A DNA stretch of 64,000 nucleotides from Taudactylus pleione (Eukaryota; Chordata; Amphibia; Anura; Myobatrachidae), in NCBI GenBank assembly GCA_031769625.1, contig JAUIMM010000188.1:5558001-5622000 (forward strand). The letters run 5' to 3'. Shown piece after piece: positions 30,485-41,469 of the stretch (position 1 is its first letter; every line of letters starts with the position of its first letter). Under the pieces are notes generated by a model. That model was not told where the DNA came from. It did not search any database and saw nothing but the letters and a program-made list of their open reading frames with translations. The translations under genes and the position numbers were made by a program.

Positions 30485-30601
30485 AATTCTGCCCAATATG
30501 TCAACAGCATTATATTGATGGGACAATGCCGACAATGTTATAATGTTATTTAAAGCATTTTAATGGTTTCTGCATTATAAACTTTAAACATTATGCTTTA
30601 C

Positions 30602-30637
<36 letters not shown>

Positions 30638-30749
30638 CAATAATGTTTAAAGTTTATAATGCAGAAACCATTAAAATGCTTTAAATAACATTATAACAGT
30701 GTCGACATTGTCCCATCAATATAATGCTGTTGACATATTGGGCAGAATT
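30485..30749. mobile_element. Hairpin, about 110-bp arms and (AAT)n loop
   Basis: The left arm 30485-30596 starts 'aattctgcccaatatg' and the right arm ends 'catattgggcagaatt' at 30749. Over about 110 bp only two mismatches were counted (gccgacaatg against the complement of cagtgtcgac). The loop is an (AAT)11-like microsatellite at 30601-30636. The right end overlaps the first bases of the next element, so the exact boundary is open. Confidence 0.9.
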
Positions 30750-31289
30750 CAATTAGCCGCGAAAAGTGCTGTCTGGCGAAAAGGGAAGTGAATTCTCCTC
30801 ATTCGCCTGTTTTGCCGCGTTGTTTTCTCCATGCGCTTCCCCGCTTATCGCTCTATTCAATTGTAAAAAACGCGAAAGCGCAGATAGGCGAATGTTCTCC
30901 AAAGCGAAACTAGCGAAAAGGAACTCTTTTTTTAGGGAAATCAGTCTGTACCCCATAAAAAGCTTCAGTGACCCTGGGAATCAATACAGAATAGTAGCAG
31001 TAGCCCTAATAAAGATATTTAGTGAACTTAAAGGGCTGTTATATGCTTATTTGCATATGTGATGAAAAATTATAGGCAATGTTTTTTTCTGAAAAATAAG
31101 TACCGTAGTTAAATTTGGGGTACCTGAAAATGGGTACTAGTATATTTTGATGTCTCTAAAATGAAGAATTTAAAAAATCTCAAAAATACACCTGCTGCAG
31201 CCTCGTGCAATCTCAAAAACACCTGTCCCAACCAAAAAGCCCCCCAAAGTACCAGGCCCCCCACTTTTTATTCCATTTTCCAACACTTT

Positions 31290-32248
31290 TTTGTAGAGAT
31301 GAGCGGTTCGGATTCTGTGGAATCCGAACCGCTCCGAACATAGGGGATTCGAGTCCACCCGAACCCTGTTCGGGTGTTCCCCGCCTGACTCGGATCCCTG
31401 TTCGGGGCCGAACGGTGGCCGCCTAATGTCAGATTTTCGCTAGAGAATCCGACATCAGGGCTCCTCGAGTGTAGAGCAGAGCGCTATGATAGCGTTCTGC
31501 CCTACACAGAACAAACACACAGCCGCCAGCTGGCACATACGTGGCACTACTACTGTGGGCATTGTATAAGGGGCATTACTACTGTGGGCTTTGTGTATAA
31601 GGGTCACTACTGTGGGCATTGTGTATAAGGGTCACTACTGTGGGCATTGTGTAAAAGGGTCACTACTGTGGGCATTGTGTAAAATGGGCACTACTGTGTG
31701 TCGTAACATAAATAAGAGACACTACTTTATGGTGTAATGTGAATCAGGGGCACTATGTGCGGTGTAATGTGAATAAGATTGTGCACTGTGACTCCTTGGA
31801 CCGTAGCCCACTTTGTAAACAAGTACTGTGATTCTGCTGGCCGTACCCCACTGGGTGGGTGCACTACTTTTCATTTCTGCCACTGCTATGTGGCAATGTG
31901 TCATAGATGTGCTTTATACTGTGGTGTCTGTGTCTTTGTGCCGCTGCTTTGTCGCTTAGTAACCAGTAAGCTCACTGCAACCTTTGGCCAATAATGTTGA
32001 AAACAATATTATAAGCTGTGAGGTGGTCTAAATTGACTGGAAATTAATGTTATTGAGGTTAATAATACTCTAGGAAGAAAAAAAAGACCAATTTATGCGA
32101 TTTTAGCTTTTTTTGTAAATTTTTGAAAAAAAATCCAAATCCAAAGCCAGTCACTGCAGTTTGGCAAATCCAAATCCAAAGATGGACGACGAATTAGAAC
32201 CAAATCTAAATCCGGCAAAAATGGTCCGGCGCACATCCCTACTTTTTT
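31290..32248. mobile_element. Nested TTCGGATT-type repeat
   Basis: The left edge 'gagatgagcggttcggattc' is followed by its own complement (gaatccgaaccgctc). The right edge 'gtccggcgcacatccctac' matches the inverse of 13910. In between are 'ccaaatccaaag' duplications and the 31530-31720 array. Probably two related elements rather than one. Confidence 0.45.
31530..31725. repeat. 31-bp tandem repeat
   Basis: Units 'cactactgtgggcattgtgt' + 'ataagggt' repeat about five times at roughly 28-31 bp, then decay. Similar in theme to the array at 745-1180. Confidence 0.75.
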
Positions 32249-32269
32249 CATTTTTGCCCTATTAGTCAT

Positions 32270-32735
32270 CAGGTGGGGGGGTGTCCAAATGGTTCCGACT
32301 CTCCACCTCTTTGCAATCCTTCAAAGGGGCTCTTAAGACCCACTACTTCATCAAAGCCTTCCAGCTATCATTCTAACTCCCTGCTACATGCTGCTTCCTC
32401 CCAATCTACCCCATCTGTGTCTAACCTGTCTGTCTGCCCCTCCCCTTTAGAATGTAAGCTCTTACGAGCAGGGTTCTCTACCCTCTTGTCCTTCTCCCTA
32501 CTTTAGTGTCATCTACTTCTTACTCCCCACTAGGGCACCTAACACTTGGTTGCTTTGCTCTGTTGCTTATCTGGGTGTTATGGTCGCTAATGTAGCAATA
32601 TATATTATCCATGTCCTGGTCCTGTATTGTATTGTTTTGTAAGTCGCTTGTCTACAACTTGTTTATGTGCTTTGTAAGGCGCTGCGGAACATTTGTGGCG
32701 CCATATAAATAATTATAATAATAATAATAATTTGT
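32270..32735 (+). mobile_element. L2-type LINE 3' end
   Basis: Read from about 32282, one + frame gives SKWFRLSTSLQSFKGALKTH YFIKAF, the C-terminal S-L-x-x-F-K-x-x-L-K-T-H-x-F-x-x-A-F block of L2/CR1-type ORF2. A 3' region follows with 'gaatgtaagctcttacgagc', and 'aggcgctgcggaacatttg', then 'atataaataattataat' and an AAT-rich tail. 5'-truncated, non-functional. Confidence 0.75.
32282..32365 (+). pseudogene. L2-type ORF2 C-terminal remnant
   Basis: About 28 codons at the extreme C-terminus of an L2-type ORF2, with the S-L..F-K..L-K-T-H..F...A-F pattern. The reverse transcriptase and endonuclease domains are missing. Family assignment rests on this pattern plus the attached 3' tail. Confidence 0.6.
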
Positions 32736-32924
32736 ACCCCAAAATATGGATTTTGCACTTCTTTTCTCCTGCCTTTTGCTGGAGAAACTTTTTCGCCTGT
32801 TTTTGCCTATGGAGTTTTCTGTGGAATTGAATATGGCGATAATTTGAAAACAGGCGAAAAGTGCACTTCGGAGAAAACGTTTCTCCAAACGGCACTTTTT
32901 ACAGCTAATTGAATACGGCCCATT

Positions 32925-33574
32925 GACTGTTGACTGCATGAAGATCGACAATACATATCTATCCAGTTGAAAGATTAAAATAATGTAAAAATGGTATGTA
33001 CAGTGAATATGGTAAATACAGTCACTTAAAATATACTGTAGGTTCTCAACTTCACAACTGCTCAAGGAAACAGTAAAAAACTTGACTAAGACATCCTTAC
33101 GCGCCCAACACTTATCTGCCCCGTTCTTTAAATGAAGACACTTGCAGTAACAATGAGATATTTGGACATAAGGGTTCAGTTTACCAAAGGCTCAAAGACA
33201 AATCCTGCAAACACGGGAAACTTTTGCCTATGAGACCAATTTGCAATGCTTCCCCATGCAAGTCTATTTATGTTGTACGTACTTATCTTCCAAGAGCTAA
33301 CAACATCTAGGGATGACATTAGCCAGGGGAGCCGACGGGAAAAAAAAAAGTTTTATTATTAATATAAAGTATATTTTCCATTTATTTATTTTTTTCAAAT
33401 CGTGTTATTTTATTGTTTTTACTTTTCTTTTTTACTAATTTATTTAAATTTTTTGTTAAATTTGGTACCAGAAAACTTGACTTCAGGCAATCAGTTCCAA
33501 TGCGCTTGTGGGAGTCAGTAAACCGACACGCATATGCGTCACCTAACTTGCCTTTAAAGTCGCTAAAACAGGAA
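32925..33574. other. Unique intergenic DNA
   Basis: No gene or repeat ends seen. T- and A-rich patches lie at 33345-33460. Confidence 0.35.
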
Positions 33575-33720
33575 GTAGTGAAAAGGTTCGACAATCACAA
33601 TGTTGGCATTCATAATGTCAACACCAAAATGTGTCCAATACTGTTAAAAAGGCCTACAGGCAACATGCCGACATTGTCAGAATGTCAAAATTAGGGTTAG
33701 GCTGCGAACGGGAAGTGTAG
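33575..33720. repeat. Fam6 fragment
   Basis: GTCGAC/TGTCAACA-type words (cacaatgttggcattcataa, 'catgccgacattgtcagaat') lead to a single 'attagggttaggctgcg', the beginning of a TTAGG-type array that has not expanded here. Useful as a pre-expansion state. Confidence 0.6.
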
Positions 33721-34004
33721 CTTATTTATGTCATGCTGGTAGGTTTTTGTGAACTCGGGCTGGGTACAGGGAGTACTGCTGGAGAATATACTGTATGATA
33801 CTGTAAACTTGCTGGCTTAATGAAGTTTCCTTGCATGTTGGAGTGATTCGCAGATTGGGATGGGTAGCGGATAGCTGGAGGAGTCCGCAAGAACAGACTA
33901 AAGAGGTCCGAACGAAGGTTTGTGTCTTGTAGCTTTTTGGTGCTTTGGACCTTGAATCAGATACTTCGAACTGACTAGCTCTATGTCCCATGAACAAGAT
34001 CTGG

Positions 34005-34375
34005 GACACCTTGGACAACTTGGACTGAACCAGACTGGTACCAGACTTACATTGAAACGGGCTGGATCCGGACTTGGACTAAACCGGACTGGATCCGGAC
34101 TTGGACTGAACCTGGACTTGGACTAAACCGCACTGATTCTGGACGTGGACTGAACTGGACTGGATCCGGACTTGGACTGAACCGGACTTGGAATGAACCT
34201 GGACTTGGACTAAACCGAACTGAATCTGGACTTGGACTGAACTGGACTGGATCTGGGCTTGGACTGAACCAGACTTGGAATGAACCTGGACTTGGACTAA
34301 ACCGCACTGTATCTGGACTTGGACTGACCTGGACTTGGACTGAACCGGACTGGTTCTGGACTTGGCTGGAACAGA
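34005..34375. repeat. GGACTTGGACTGAACC minisatellite
   Basis: About 25 units of 12-16 bp alternate 'ggacttggactgaacc' and 'ggactggatcc', with larger blocks (for example 'gaacctggacttggacta') repeated three times. The minus strand is open with Ser-Pro-rich peptides (SPSPDSVRF), an artefact of the repeat. Confidence 0.88.
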
Positions 34376-35067
34376 ATAGTTACTGGATACTCGCTAGACC
34401 AGAATGGAACCAAGACTGGAAGCACCTTTCACAGAGTAGAACTCAGGGAAAAATCTCTGAGCAGCACGGGTAGTCAGGACACAGGCAGGGCTGTGGATGT
34501 CATTGCACTGACAGCTTGTCAGTGTTGCAGAAAGTCCTTTTATAGTACTGACTGAACGCTGATTGGACAGAGGACCAGAAAGAGAATTGCCATTGGTGGT
34601 GCAGCAGTCAGCTGACCTGGCTGAAGATGGTGGCGTCCATGCTCCAGGGCCAGTGGTAGACTCTGTATGTGGGACGCCAGAGGAGCCTGCACTGACAGCA
34701 AGCAGGCGCCGGCGGGGACCAGATAAGCAAGACGCTCCAGCTGGTGGGAGCTGAAGAGCCGTGGTGAAGGATGGCTGCCGGTGTAGTGAGATGCGTACAG
34801 GTAAGTGACGAGGTCTACATCTGAGGTCTCTAGAGGCGACCGTGACAATTTATACTTAATGAATGTCGATAGGGTCAACGTCAACATTATGACCATGTCA
34901 ACAATCTCAGCCTGATGCTGAGTTGAATGCATTCACACACGGAAATCAGGTGTATATGCCCCAGGCTCCAGCACTGCGTGCATAGAAAAAATGTGCATAT
35001 TTGCCTGTATAAAGAGTCATCGTTCTCATCAACTCGAACTTGCACCAGCCTATACCTGGTGCATATG
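34376..35067. other. Unique DNA with a Fam6 patch
   Basis: No recognised exon. GTCGAC-like words (gaatgtcgatagggtcaacg, 'gaccatgtcaacaatc') at 34860-34905 mark a small Fam6 remnant. The flanking GC-balanced stretch 34560-34830 has no family resemblance. Confidence 0.35.
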
Positions 35068-35340
35068 GATACTTACCTACTCTCCTGGAAAGTGCAGGAG
35101 ACTCTCGATTTTCCGGGTAGTCCCCGGATCCCCAGGAAAGTGGGTGGATCTCCTGCATCCCACACACTAGTGAAGTGGGCAGGATGGGAAGATAATAATG
35201 GGAATCATGTATCCATAGAGAAGTGCATCATTTGAGCCCTGCCGCAATGCACAATTTGCAACATTTTGCTGTGATGGGGGCGAGGCTTAATGACCCGAAG
35301 AGCCCGGCCACACCCCCATCTCCTTTGCAATAGTTTTTTC
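35068..35340. mobile_element. Fam2-like element, decayed
   Basis: The left 'gatacttacctactctcctg' resembles a Fam2 terminus. The interior has 'gatgggggcgaggcttaatg' as in other copies. The right end was not found. Confidence 0.45.
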
Positions 35341-35399
35341 ATGGTGACTGGGAAGGGCGTTGAATTTATTTTCCAAGTGGATAAATATCCTGTGATTGA

Positions 35400-36195
35400 A
35401 GGCGCAGAATAAAAATTATAAATAGACCACTCAGGTAATCAATTTTGGAATTATTGGCACATTTCATCATGATAATTACCATATCGTTCAATTCTAATAT
35501 TTACTTTTTAGAATTAGAAACAATTATTTTAGGAACAGTTCCATATATATTTAATGTGACTTTTGCCAAACGATTCCCTTCATTTCTGTTACAGCCTGAA
35601 ACTGTGATCATTTGATAAATGCAAACAATATGGGAAATATCACAGCACATTATGGCAGTTATAAAACTCAGTTTAGACACTGGAATTTATTTGAGAATAA
35701 GTAGCCCAAGTGTCTGGAAGTGCTTAACGGCCAAACAAATAACATTTATTTTAGTCTGTGACCTTAACTCCTGGAGGTGTTTGACCCGTCACCTCGATGT
35801 GTTCCCTAGTGACATCAATAGCATTTGTGACCAGTTCCATCCTATATTGCAGCGCTGAATGGTGATTTGGCGTTCAGTACGTTCTTTGGAAGAAAGTGCT
35901 AAGTGTTATTTTTACCAAACGACTTATTTTCACTACTTTTTGCACCATTCTGTGAAATGAGCTACTTAGAAATACATTTATGAGTTAGAAGACACAGACT
36001 GTTTGACTTAAGGCAACGTGTAAAAAGTAAAACCCGATAGGAATGAAAACGAATAGGGTCTTGAACGCAGAATAACATAAAAAGCTGACAGAAAATTACT
36101 GAGACTGTGCAGTAACCCTGAGCGCCAATCAGAGTTTTGCTTAGGCTAAATTTCGCACTTGATTGATAATATAATCTGCACACACTGAAGAAATA
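35400..36195. promoter_or_regulatory. Candidate conserved non-coding element, long
   Basis: Almost 800 bp of repeat-free, AT-rich DNA with many candidate regulatory words: 'gatcatttgataaatgc', 'catcatgataattacc', 'ggccaaacaaataac' (forkhead-like), and 'gcgccaatcag' plus 'cacttgattgataata'. No coding frame fits. The length and lack of insertions in a window dense with MITEs are themselves suggestive of constraint. Confidence 0.42.
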
Positions 36196-36300
36196 TGTAT
36201 TGCTACAGATCTGTCCTTATTCACTGTGAGTCCAGTCACCCCAAATAGCCCCTCTCGGCGCACCAGATCCTGTGCGACTCGACTGCGCTGAGCATCATTT

Positions 36301-36588
36301 CACGCTTGCCGACTATTATAATTTCCCGGGAAGAAGAAGCAGGTGGGCGGTGTTGGGGGCGGGGCCGGACGGGTCGGGGCCAATGACGCGATTCTCATAG
36401 AAACACGTCATTAGAGCCTGCCCCCTACCTCTGGACCCGCCGATCACCGGGATTATTCCACCCATTCTGCCCACTTCACTAGGAAGTGGGCGGCAGGTGG
36501 GAGAAGTGCCTACACTTCTGTGGGTACGGGGGGGGTTACCCGAAAAATCGGGAGCCTCCCGCAGGTCCCGGGAGGGTAGGAAAGTATG
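36301..36588. mobile_element. Fam2 MITE
   Basis: The left end 'cacgcttgccgac' and right 'gggtaggaaagtatg' have the perfect 8-bp duplication CATCATTT at 36293-36300 and 36589-36596. The typical inner blocks 'ggggcggggcc', 'aatgacgcgattctcat' and 'gggagcctcccgc' are present. Confidence 0.92.
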
Positions 36589-36596
36589 CATCATTT

Positions 36597-36905
36597 TGGC
36601 TCAAAATGTGCTACTTACATAAAAAAAACTGCATTGCTAGCATACACTGACCACTAGTACTTACAACATTCGTACATCTGTGTGCGACTGAGCGCCTGTC
36701 GCACCCGTGTCTGGCTAGCCACCCCACTGTTACCTCTCAGGAGCGACCCATTGAAAATCACAGCTCAGGCGTCCAAAGTATTTTGTGTCTCCTTGCGGTA
36801 ACCATCAAGACGATTACGCAGTACTTCCAAAATCGTCCAACTGATCGCATAACGGCAATGTGTACAATCAGCGTACACCTCTGCATCAGTACACAGTATG
36901 GGCTT
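36597..36905. other. Decayed palindromic repeat and unique DNA
   Basis: 'tgtgcgactgagcgcctgtc' and 'tcgcataacggcaatgtgta' recall the 4178-4570 family. No clear arms were found. Confidence 0.3.
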
Positions 36906-37220
36906 CATACTTGCCTACCCTCCCGATTCGTCCGGGAAAGTCAGACAAGGCCCCCGGCGATGCCCCCGCCCCCATCCCCCCCGCGGTTCCACAATAAAAC
37001 CCCGGCAGCAGGGCGGACCTGTGGCACGTTTCGCACTGAATCGCGTCATGATGGCCCCGCCCACTGCTTCACATTGGGGTTAATCGCGGCATTGTGCAAA
37101 GGGGACGGGGCCACGATGATGCAATTGTGTGGCCCAGACCCTTTTTACCGCGACACTCCCCCGCTGTGAAAGACCGACAGCTCCCTTCTGGAAGGAGGGA
37201 GCTAAAAGTCGGTAAGTATG
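36906..37220. mobile_element. Fam2 MITE
   Basis: The left 'catacttgcctaccctcccg' and right 'agtcggtaagtatg' are flanked by ATGGGCTT (36898-36905) and ATGTGCTT (37221-37228), an 8-bp duplication with one mismatch. It has the family core 'gatgatgcaattgtg' and 'cttctggaaggagggagct'. Its neighbours 36301 and 37263 are the same family, giving three copies in 1.2 kb. Confidence 0.9.
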
Positions 37221-37262
37221 ATGTGCTTATTGAAGGATTTTAAATTCAAATTATCTGTAATT

Positions 37263-37491
37263 CATACCTGCCTACCATCCCGGACTGTCCGGGTGACTCC
37301 AGAGTTTCAGGGACCTCTCCCAGTTTCCTGAGCAAGCAAGCCAGCCTCATAGATCCACCCAATCCTCAGAGGAATGAGCGATCCAGGGGGCTCGATGACA
37401 AGATTCGCAGCGCCATGCCCCTCCAGACCGCCCACCTGGGCCTCCATTTCTGGCGTCTCCCAGGCATGGGGGTAAAAATTTCTCAAGTCTG
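37263..37491. mobile_element. Fam2 MITE, short
   Basis: The left 'catacctgcctaccatcccg' and a decayed right end 'ctcaagtctg' are flanked by perfect CTGTAATT at 37255-37262 and 37492-37499. The inside carries 'gtccgggtgactcc' and 'ggcgtctcccaggcatg'. Confidence 0.88.
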
Positions 37492-37499
37492 CTGTAATT

Positions 37500-38511
37500 G
37501 TCTTTTTTTATTGTACAGTACTCGTGCTCTCTAGAATCTCCCCCAAGTCTCCAGCAATGGACAAAATACATCATTCATAATGCAAAGGTAAAAATGCCGG
37601 CAATTTTTTTATTTAGTAGCTTTGGCTTTCCAAAGACTGGGAGTTTAAATTCTGCACTTTGCGTAAATTATAGCATTCATCCATAGCAATCATACATCCA
37701 TAAGTACATTTAGATACATTTTTCACTTACACCTAGAGAACGGAGGATGGAGGGTGCACATAAAGGTTGGCCAAATACAGTAATGGTGTTTACATGCAAA
37801 CGCATCCCACGATCACTTGCAGCTGTTCTACCCATACTGCAAAATGCGTTGTAATCCCCCCCCCTCACTAAGGCTGAGTACATCTTGACCCCCCCCCACT
37901 AAGACTGAGTACATCTTGATCCTGCCTGCTGTCTACTTGCATTATTTAATCAACATTTACATTCGTTTCAAGACGGAAAAGATTAGATTTTCTTTTAACG
38001 TAGAAGACAAGTCTTACCCATATAGAGCTGGACGTATCTGCAAAATGCCTTTTTTCAGACACAAAATGCTTCTAACTCAACATATGAGTACCATAGTCCA
38101 TACACAGATTTTGGTTTCAGTTCATTCTGACCTGGTCTGGTTGAGTTATAATAAGTGATAAGTCCCTATGGGACAAATGTAATATGGGATTTATGGATGG
38201 AGCAATAATGGCCAAATTCTGCAAGAGAAATATGCAAAATTCAGAATGAGCTTTGTTAATGCTGCTTATCACTAGGGCAGCTGCAGTGGGGTTTGTTGTA
38301 ATGCGACACTTCCCTGTAAATGTAATATGCAGTCTCCAGGGAGGAACAAATGCCACATGTGAGTTCTATAAAATAATATCTCATATCATACTGGTTTTTC
38401 ATGATCCTAACGTGTTCCCGTGTGCCAATGTAAGAAGAGCAACTTCGTCATACAACACGGGGCACCAATTCCACACACCGGCAATATTACGGGCATCGAC
38501 TAAGGAACTTT
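37500..38511. other. Unique intergenic DNA
   Basis: No transposon ends. A duplicated 'cactaaggctgagtacatct' (37865 and 37900) is a short local tandem. The part 37920-38500 is repeat-free and may be constrained, but no gene family was recognised. Confidence 0.35.
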
Positions 38512-38955
38512 GGGCCTGATTCATGAAGGATCGTACGGCTGCGTTCGCACACACCCGCTAGCTGCGACAATATGCTAATAAATGCAATTGCATTGCAACC
38601 GCAGCACTATACCAAGATGCCCATCAAATTAGAGAAAACATCGGTAACACTGAGTAACATCGGAACCATTTGCACAGTTGTGGTTTACCTGACCCAACCT
38701 CACAAACTGCTAAACTTCCTGTCACCATCTAGACCTCTGCCAGAGTATACAATCGCAGGGGCTTAATTATGCATGCCCCTGTAACAACGTGCAAATGCAC
38801 AGGCTCGCCTGCGTTAGAGATGGGACTGCCTGCTCGCTTCCCGATCACAGCAGCTGGTTTGCGCACGTGCACTGCGATTCATATATACGCGCAGAGCGCA
38901 AACATCAACTGGCTGCGTGCGAAAGATGCCGTGCGCTCCTAACTGAATAAGACCC
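38512..38955. mobile_element. Fam1 MITE copy 4, divergent
   Basis: The ends 'gggcctgattcatgaa' and 'aactgaataagaccc' are flanked by TTT at 38509-38511 and 38956-38958. The interior lacks the strong palindromes of the typical copies but holds 'gcgcacgtgcactgcgat', similar to the copies at 58762 and 62257. Confidence 0.8.
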
Positions 38956-39109
38956 TTTGTCACTTCAGAGATCCAAGTTCAACTTCTGAAAGAAACATTT
39001 GCTACCGGCTCTTTGTGTGTTTCAGCGGCTGTCACTAATTATAAGTAATTTTTTTTGTACATAAAACCATTTTGCTTGACCCAGTTGGCACAAGTACCAA
39101 GCTCTACTG

Positions 39110-40172
39110 ACAGCTGGAGAACATGGCTCGTAACTCAGAAAAAAATGGCTCGTGAGTTGGAGAAAATGGCTCGTGAGTCAGTGAACGTGGTTTGTGAGCT
39201 GGAGAACATGGCTCTTGAGATGGAGAACATGACTCGTGAGTAGGAGAACATTGCTAGTGAGTAGGAGAACATGGCTCATGAGTTGGAGGACATAGCTAGT
39301 GAGCGGGAGAACATGGCTCGCGAGTCGTAGAACATGGCTCGTGAGTCAGAAAAATTACTCTTGAGTCAGAGAACATGGCTCGTGAGTCGGCACACATGGT
39401 CCATGAGCTGGAGAACATGACTCGTTAGTAGGAGAACATTGCTAGTGAGTCCGAAAAAATGGCTCTTGAGTTGGAGAACATAGCTAGTGAGCGGGAGAAC
39501 AAGGCTCATGAGTCGGCGAACATGGCCTGTGAGCTGGAGAACATGGCTCGGAATTATGAGAACATGGCTTTTGAGTCAGAGAACATGGCTTGTGAGTTGG
39601 AGAGCATGGCTCATGAGTCGTAGAACATGGCTTGTGAGTCAGAAAAATGACTCTTGATTCAGAGAACATGGCTCATAAGTCTGAGAACATGGCTCTTGAG
39701 TCAGAGAACATGGCTTGTGAGTTGGAATACATCGCTAGTGAGTGGGAAAACATGGCTTGCAAGTCATAGAACATGGCTCGCGAGTCAGAAAAATTACTCT
39801 TGAGTCGGAGAACATGGCCCGTGAGCTGGAGAACATGACTTGTGAGTCCGAAAAAATGGCTCTTGAGTTGGAGAACATAGCTAGTGAGCGGGAGAACAAG
39901 GCTTATGAGTCGGCGAACATGGCCCGTGAGCTGGAGAATATGGCTCGGAATTATGAGAACATGGCTCTTGAGTCAGAGAACATGGCTTGTGAGTTGGAGA
40001 GCATGGCTCATGAGTCATAGAGCATGGCTTGTGAGTCAGAAAAATTACTCTTGAGTCGGAGAACATGGCTCTTGAGCCAGAGAACATGGCTTGTGAGTTG
40101 GAATACATCGCTAGTGAGTGGGAAAACATGGCTTGCAAGTCATAGAACATGACTCGTGAGTCAGAAAAAAAA
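39110..40172 (+). repeat. 21-bp minisatellite with heptad coding potential
   Basis: About 50 copies of a 21-bp unit, 'gagaacatggctcgtgagtcg' with variants. Because 21 is a multiple of 3, one + frame reads ENMARES/ENMACEL/ENMALEL repeats, with Met and Leu at alternate 4/3 spacing, the a/d pattern of a coiled coil. Stops (gag to tag) and 1-2-bp shifts break it, with open parts at 39055-39243 and 39742-40020. A block recurs at 397 bp (marker 'gcgggagaac' at 39491 and 39888). Confidence 0.93.
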
Positions 40173-40842
40173 TTTATTTGGCGCACTGGGTGTCACAGAC
40201 ACCAGAGACGCCTCTGCTCTGAGAGAGTATTTAATGTGCTACTCAGTGCACTAAACATAAGTGTTAATTTGTTATTTTCTACCATTCTGCTAGGGGACAA
40301 AGTGAAAGCACATTCCTGAGTAGTTCACAATGAATTCCATATGCCGGGTCCTTGATTGTTTTGAACATATATAGTGTTACATAATGAAAAAGCTATAATA
40401 TGAAATACGTCTGACTTTGAGTCACTGAACTGTGTCAGACTAAGCTGTGTGGCATTTTCTACAGAGAACACAGGAGACTTATTCATCACCTTGTTGCACC
40501 GCAGGAACAGAGCTGGAGCACAGAGAGAAAATCCAACAGCATGTCGTCGTTTTGGAAACATATTTCCGGCAGCTGACTGCAAAGAACCAAAGCTACAGTG
40601 ACTCAGAATAATACATATTCAGGGATATTTATGGAATTTGTATTACCGGAGAAATGCTGAGTGACCCACAACAACCAATCAGAAGCATGCTTCCATTATC
40701 TGGGTTTTACTAGAATAATGAGAGCAGAAAGCTGATTCAATGCTATGGGATTCACCACCTTGACAAATGGTTGAGTCAAGGGGCCCTAAACTAGTGTCGC
40801 CTCAAGCCCCATAGGATCTTGATGAAGTTCTGCGGACAATAC
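40173..40842. other. Unique DNA
   Basis: No recognised exon or transposon end. Repeat-free over 40270-40780, with no strong motif clusters. Confidence 0.35.
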
Positions 40843-41461
40843 CATACTTGCCTGCTCACTTGGAATGTCCAGGAAATTCCACAATATCGGAGCCCTTTGG
40901 AACACGAGAGAGTACACTGGCCTCTAGGATCCGCTCACTTCCTCAGAAAAGTTGTTGATCAGGGGGCTCAATGACACAATTTGTGGTGGATCACATCACA
41001 GGGGCAAATTGTGGCATTGTACAGTGGGGAAGTGATGACGCGTTTCATAGCAAATCTCCCTAAGCATCTTCCACTTCGGCCTCCCCCTCCACCCACTACC
41101 CCAGAAAAGTTGTTGATCAGGGGGCTCAATGACAGAGTTTGTGGTGGATCATGTCACAGGGACAAATTGTGGCATTGTACAGTGGGGTGTGGGGAAGTGA
41201 TGACGCGTTTCATAGCAAAACTTCCCACGCATCTCCCACTTCGGCCTCCCCCTCCACCCACTACCCCAGAAAAGTTGTTGATCAGGGGGCTCAATGACAA
41301 AATTTGTGGTGGATCATGTCACAGGGGCAAATTGTGGCATTGTACAGTGGGGTGTGGGGAAGCGATGACACGTTTCATAGCAAAACACTCCACGCATCTC
41401 CCACTTCAGCCTCCCCCTCCAGCATCTCTTGAGTGGCCAGGGTAAAAAGTCGCCAAATATG
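40843..41461. mobile_element. Fam2 MITE with internal triplication
   Basis: The left 'catacttgcctgctcac' and right 'gtcgccaaatatg' are flanked by GACAATAC (40835-40842) and GACAATAT (41462-41469), one mismatch in 8. Inside, a block starting 'gttgttgatcagggggctc' occurs at 40951, 41109 and 41274 (periods 158 and 165 bp), each with 'gtggcattgtacagtgggg' and 'gatgacgcgtttcatagc'. The 154-codon + frame across it is a product of the repeat. Confidence 0.9.
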
Positions 41462-41469
41462 GACAATAT

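Larger units (their letters stand above)
30740..32921. mobile_element. Composite element with ATT target duplication
   Basis: The left end 'gggcagaattcaattagc' and right end 'gctaattgaatacggccc' are inverted with a few mismatches and are flanked by ATT at 30737-30739 and 32922-32924. G-rich ends and a 3-bp duplication fit PIF/Harbinger. The inner arms share 'ggcgaaaag' and 'ttctcc'-type words. The middle contains another element (31290-32248), a minisatellite and an L2 LINE end, so much of its length is acquired. No transposase was found. Confidence 0.7.

Noticed and set aside
34047..34307. Ser-Pro-rich repeat protein
   Set aside because: The frame is the complement of a 12-16-bp minisatellite with no start context or conserved flanks; open in this frame by unit composition.
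40981..41445. 154-codon frame with an internally repeated protein
   Set aside because: The repetition comes from the triplicated block in a Fam2 MITE, with target duplications outside it; no signal of selection can be seen.
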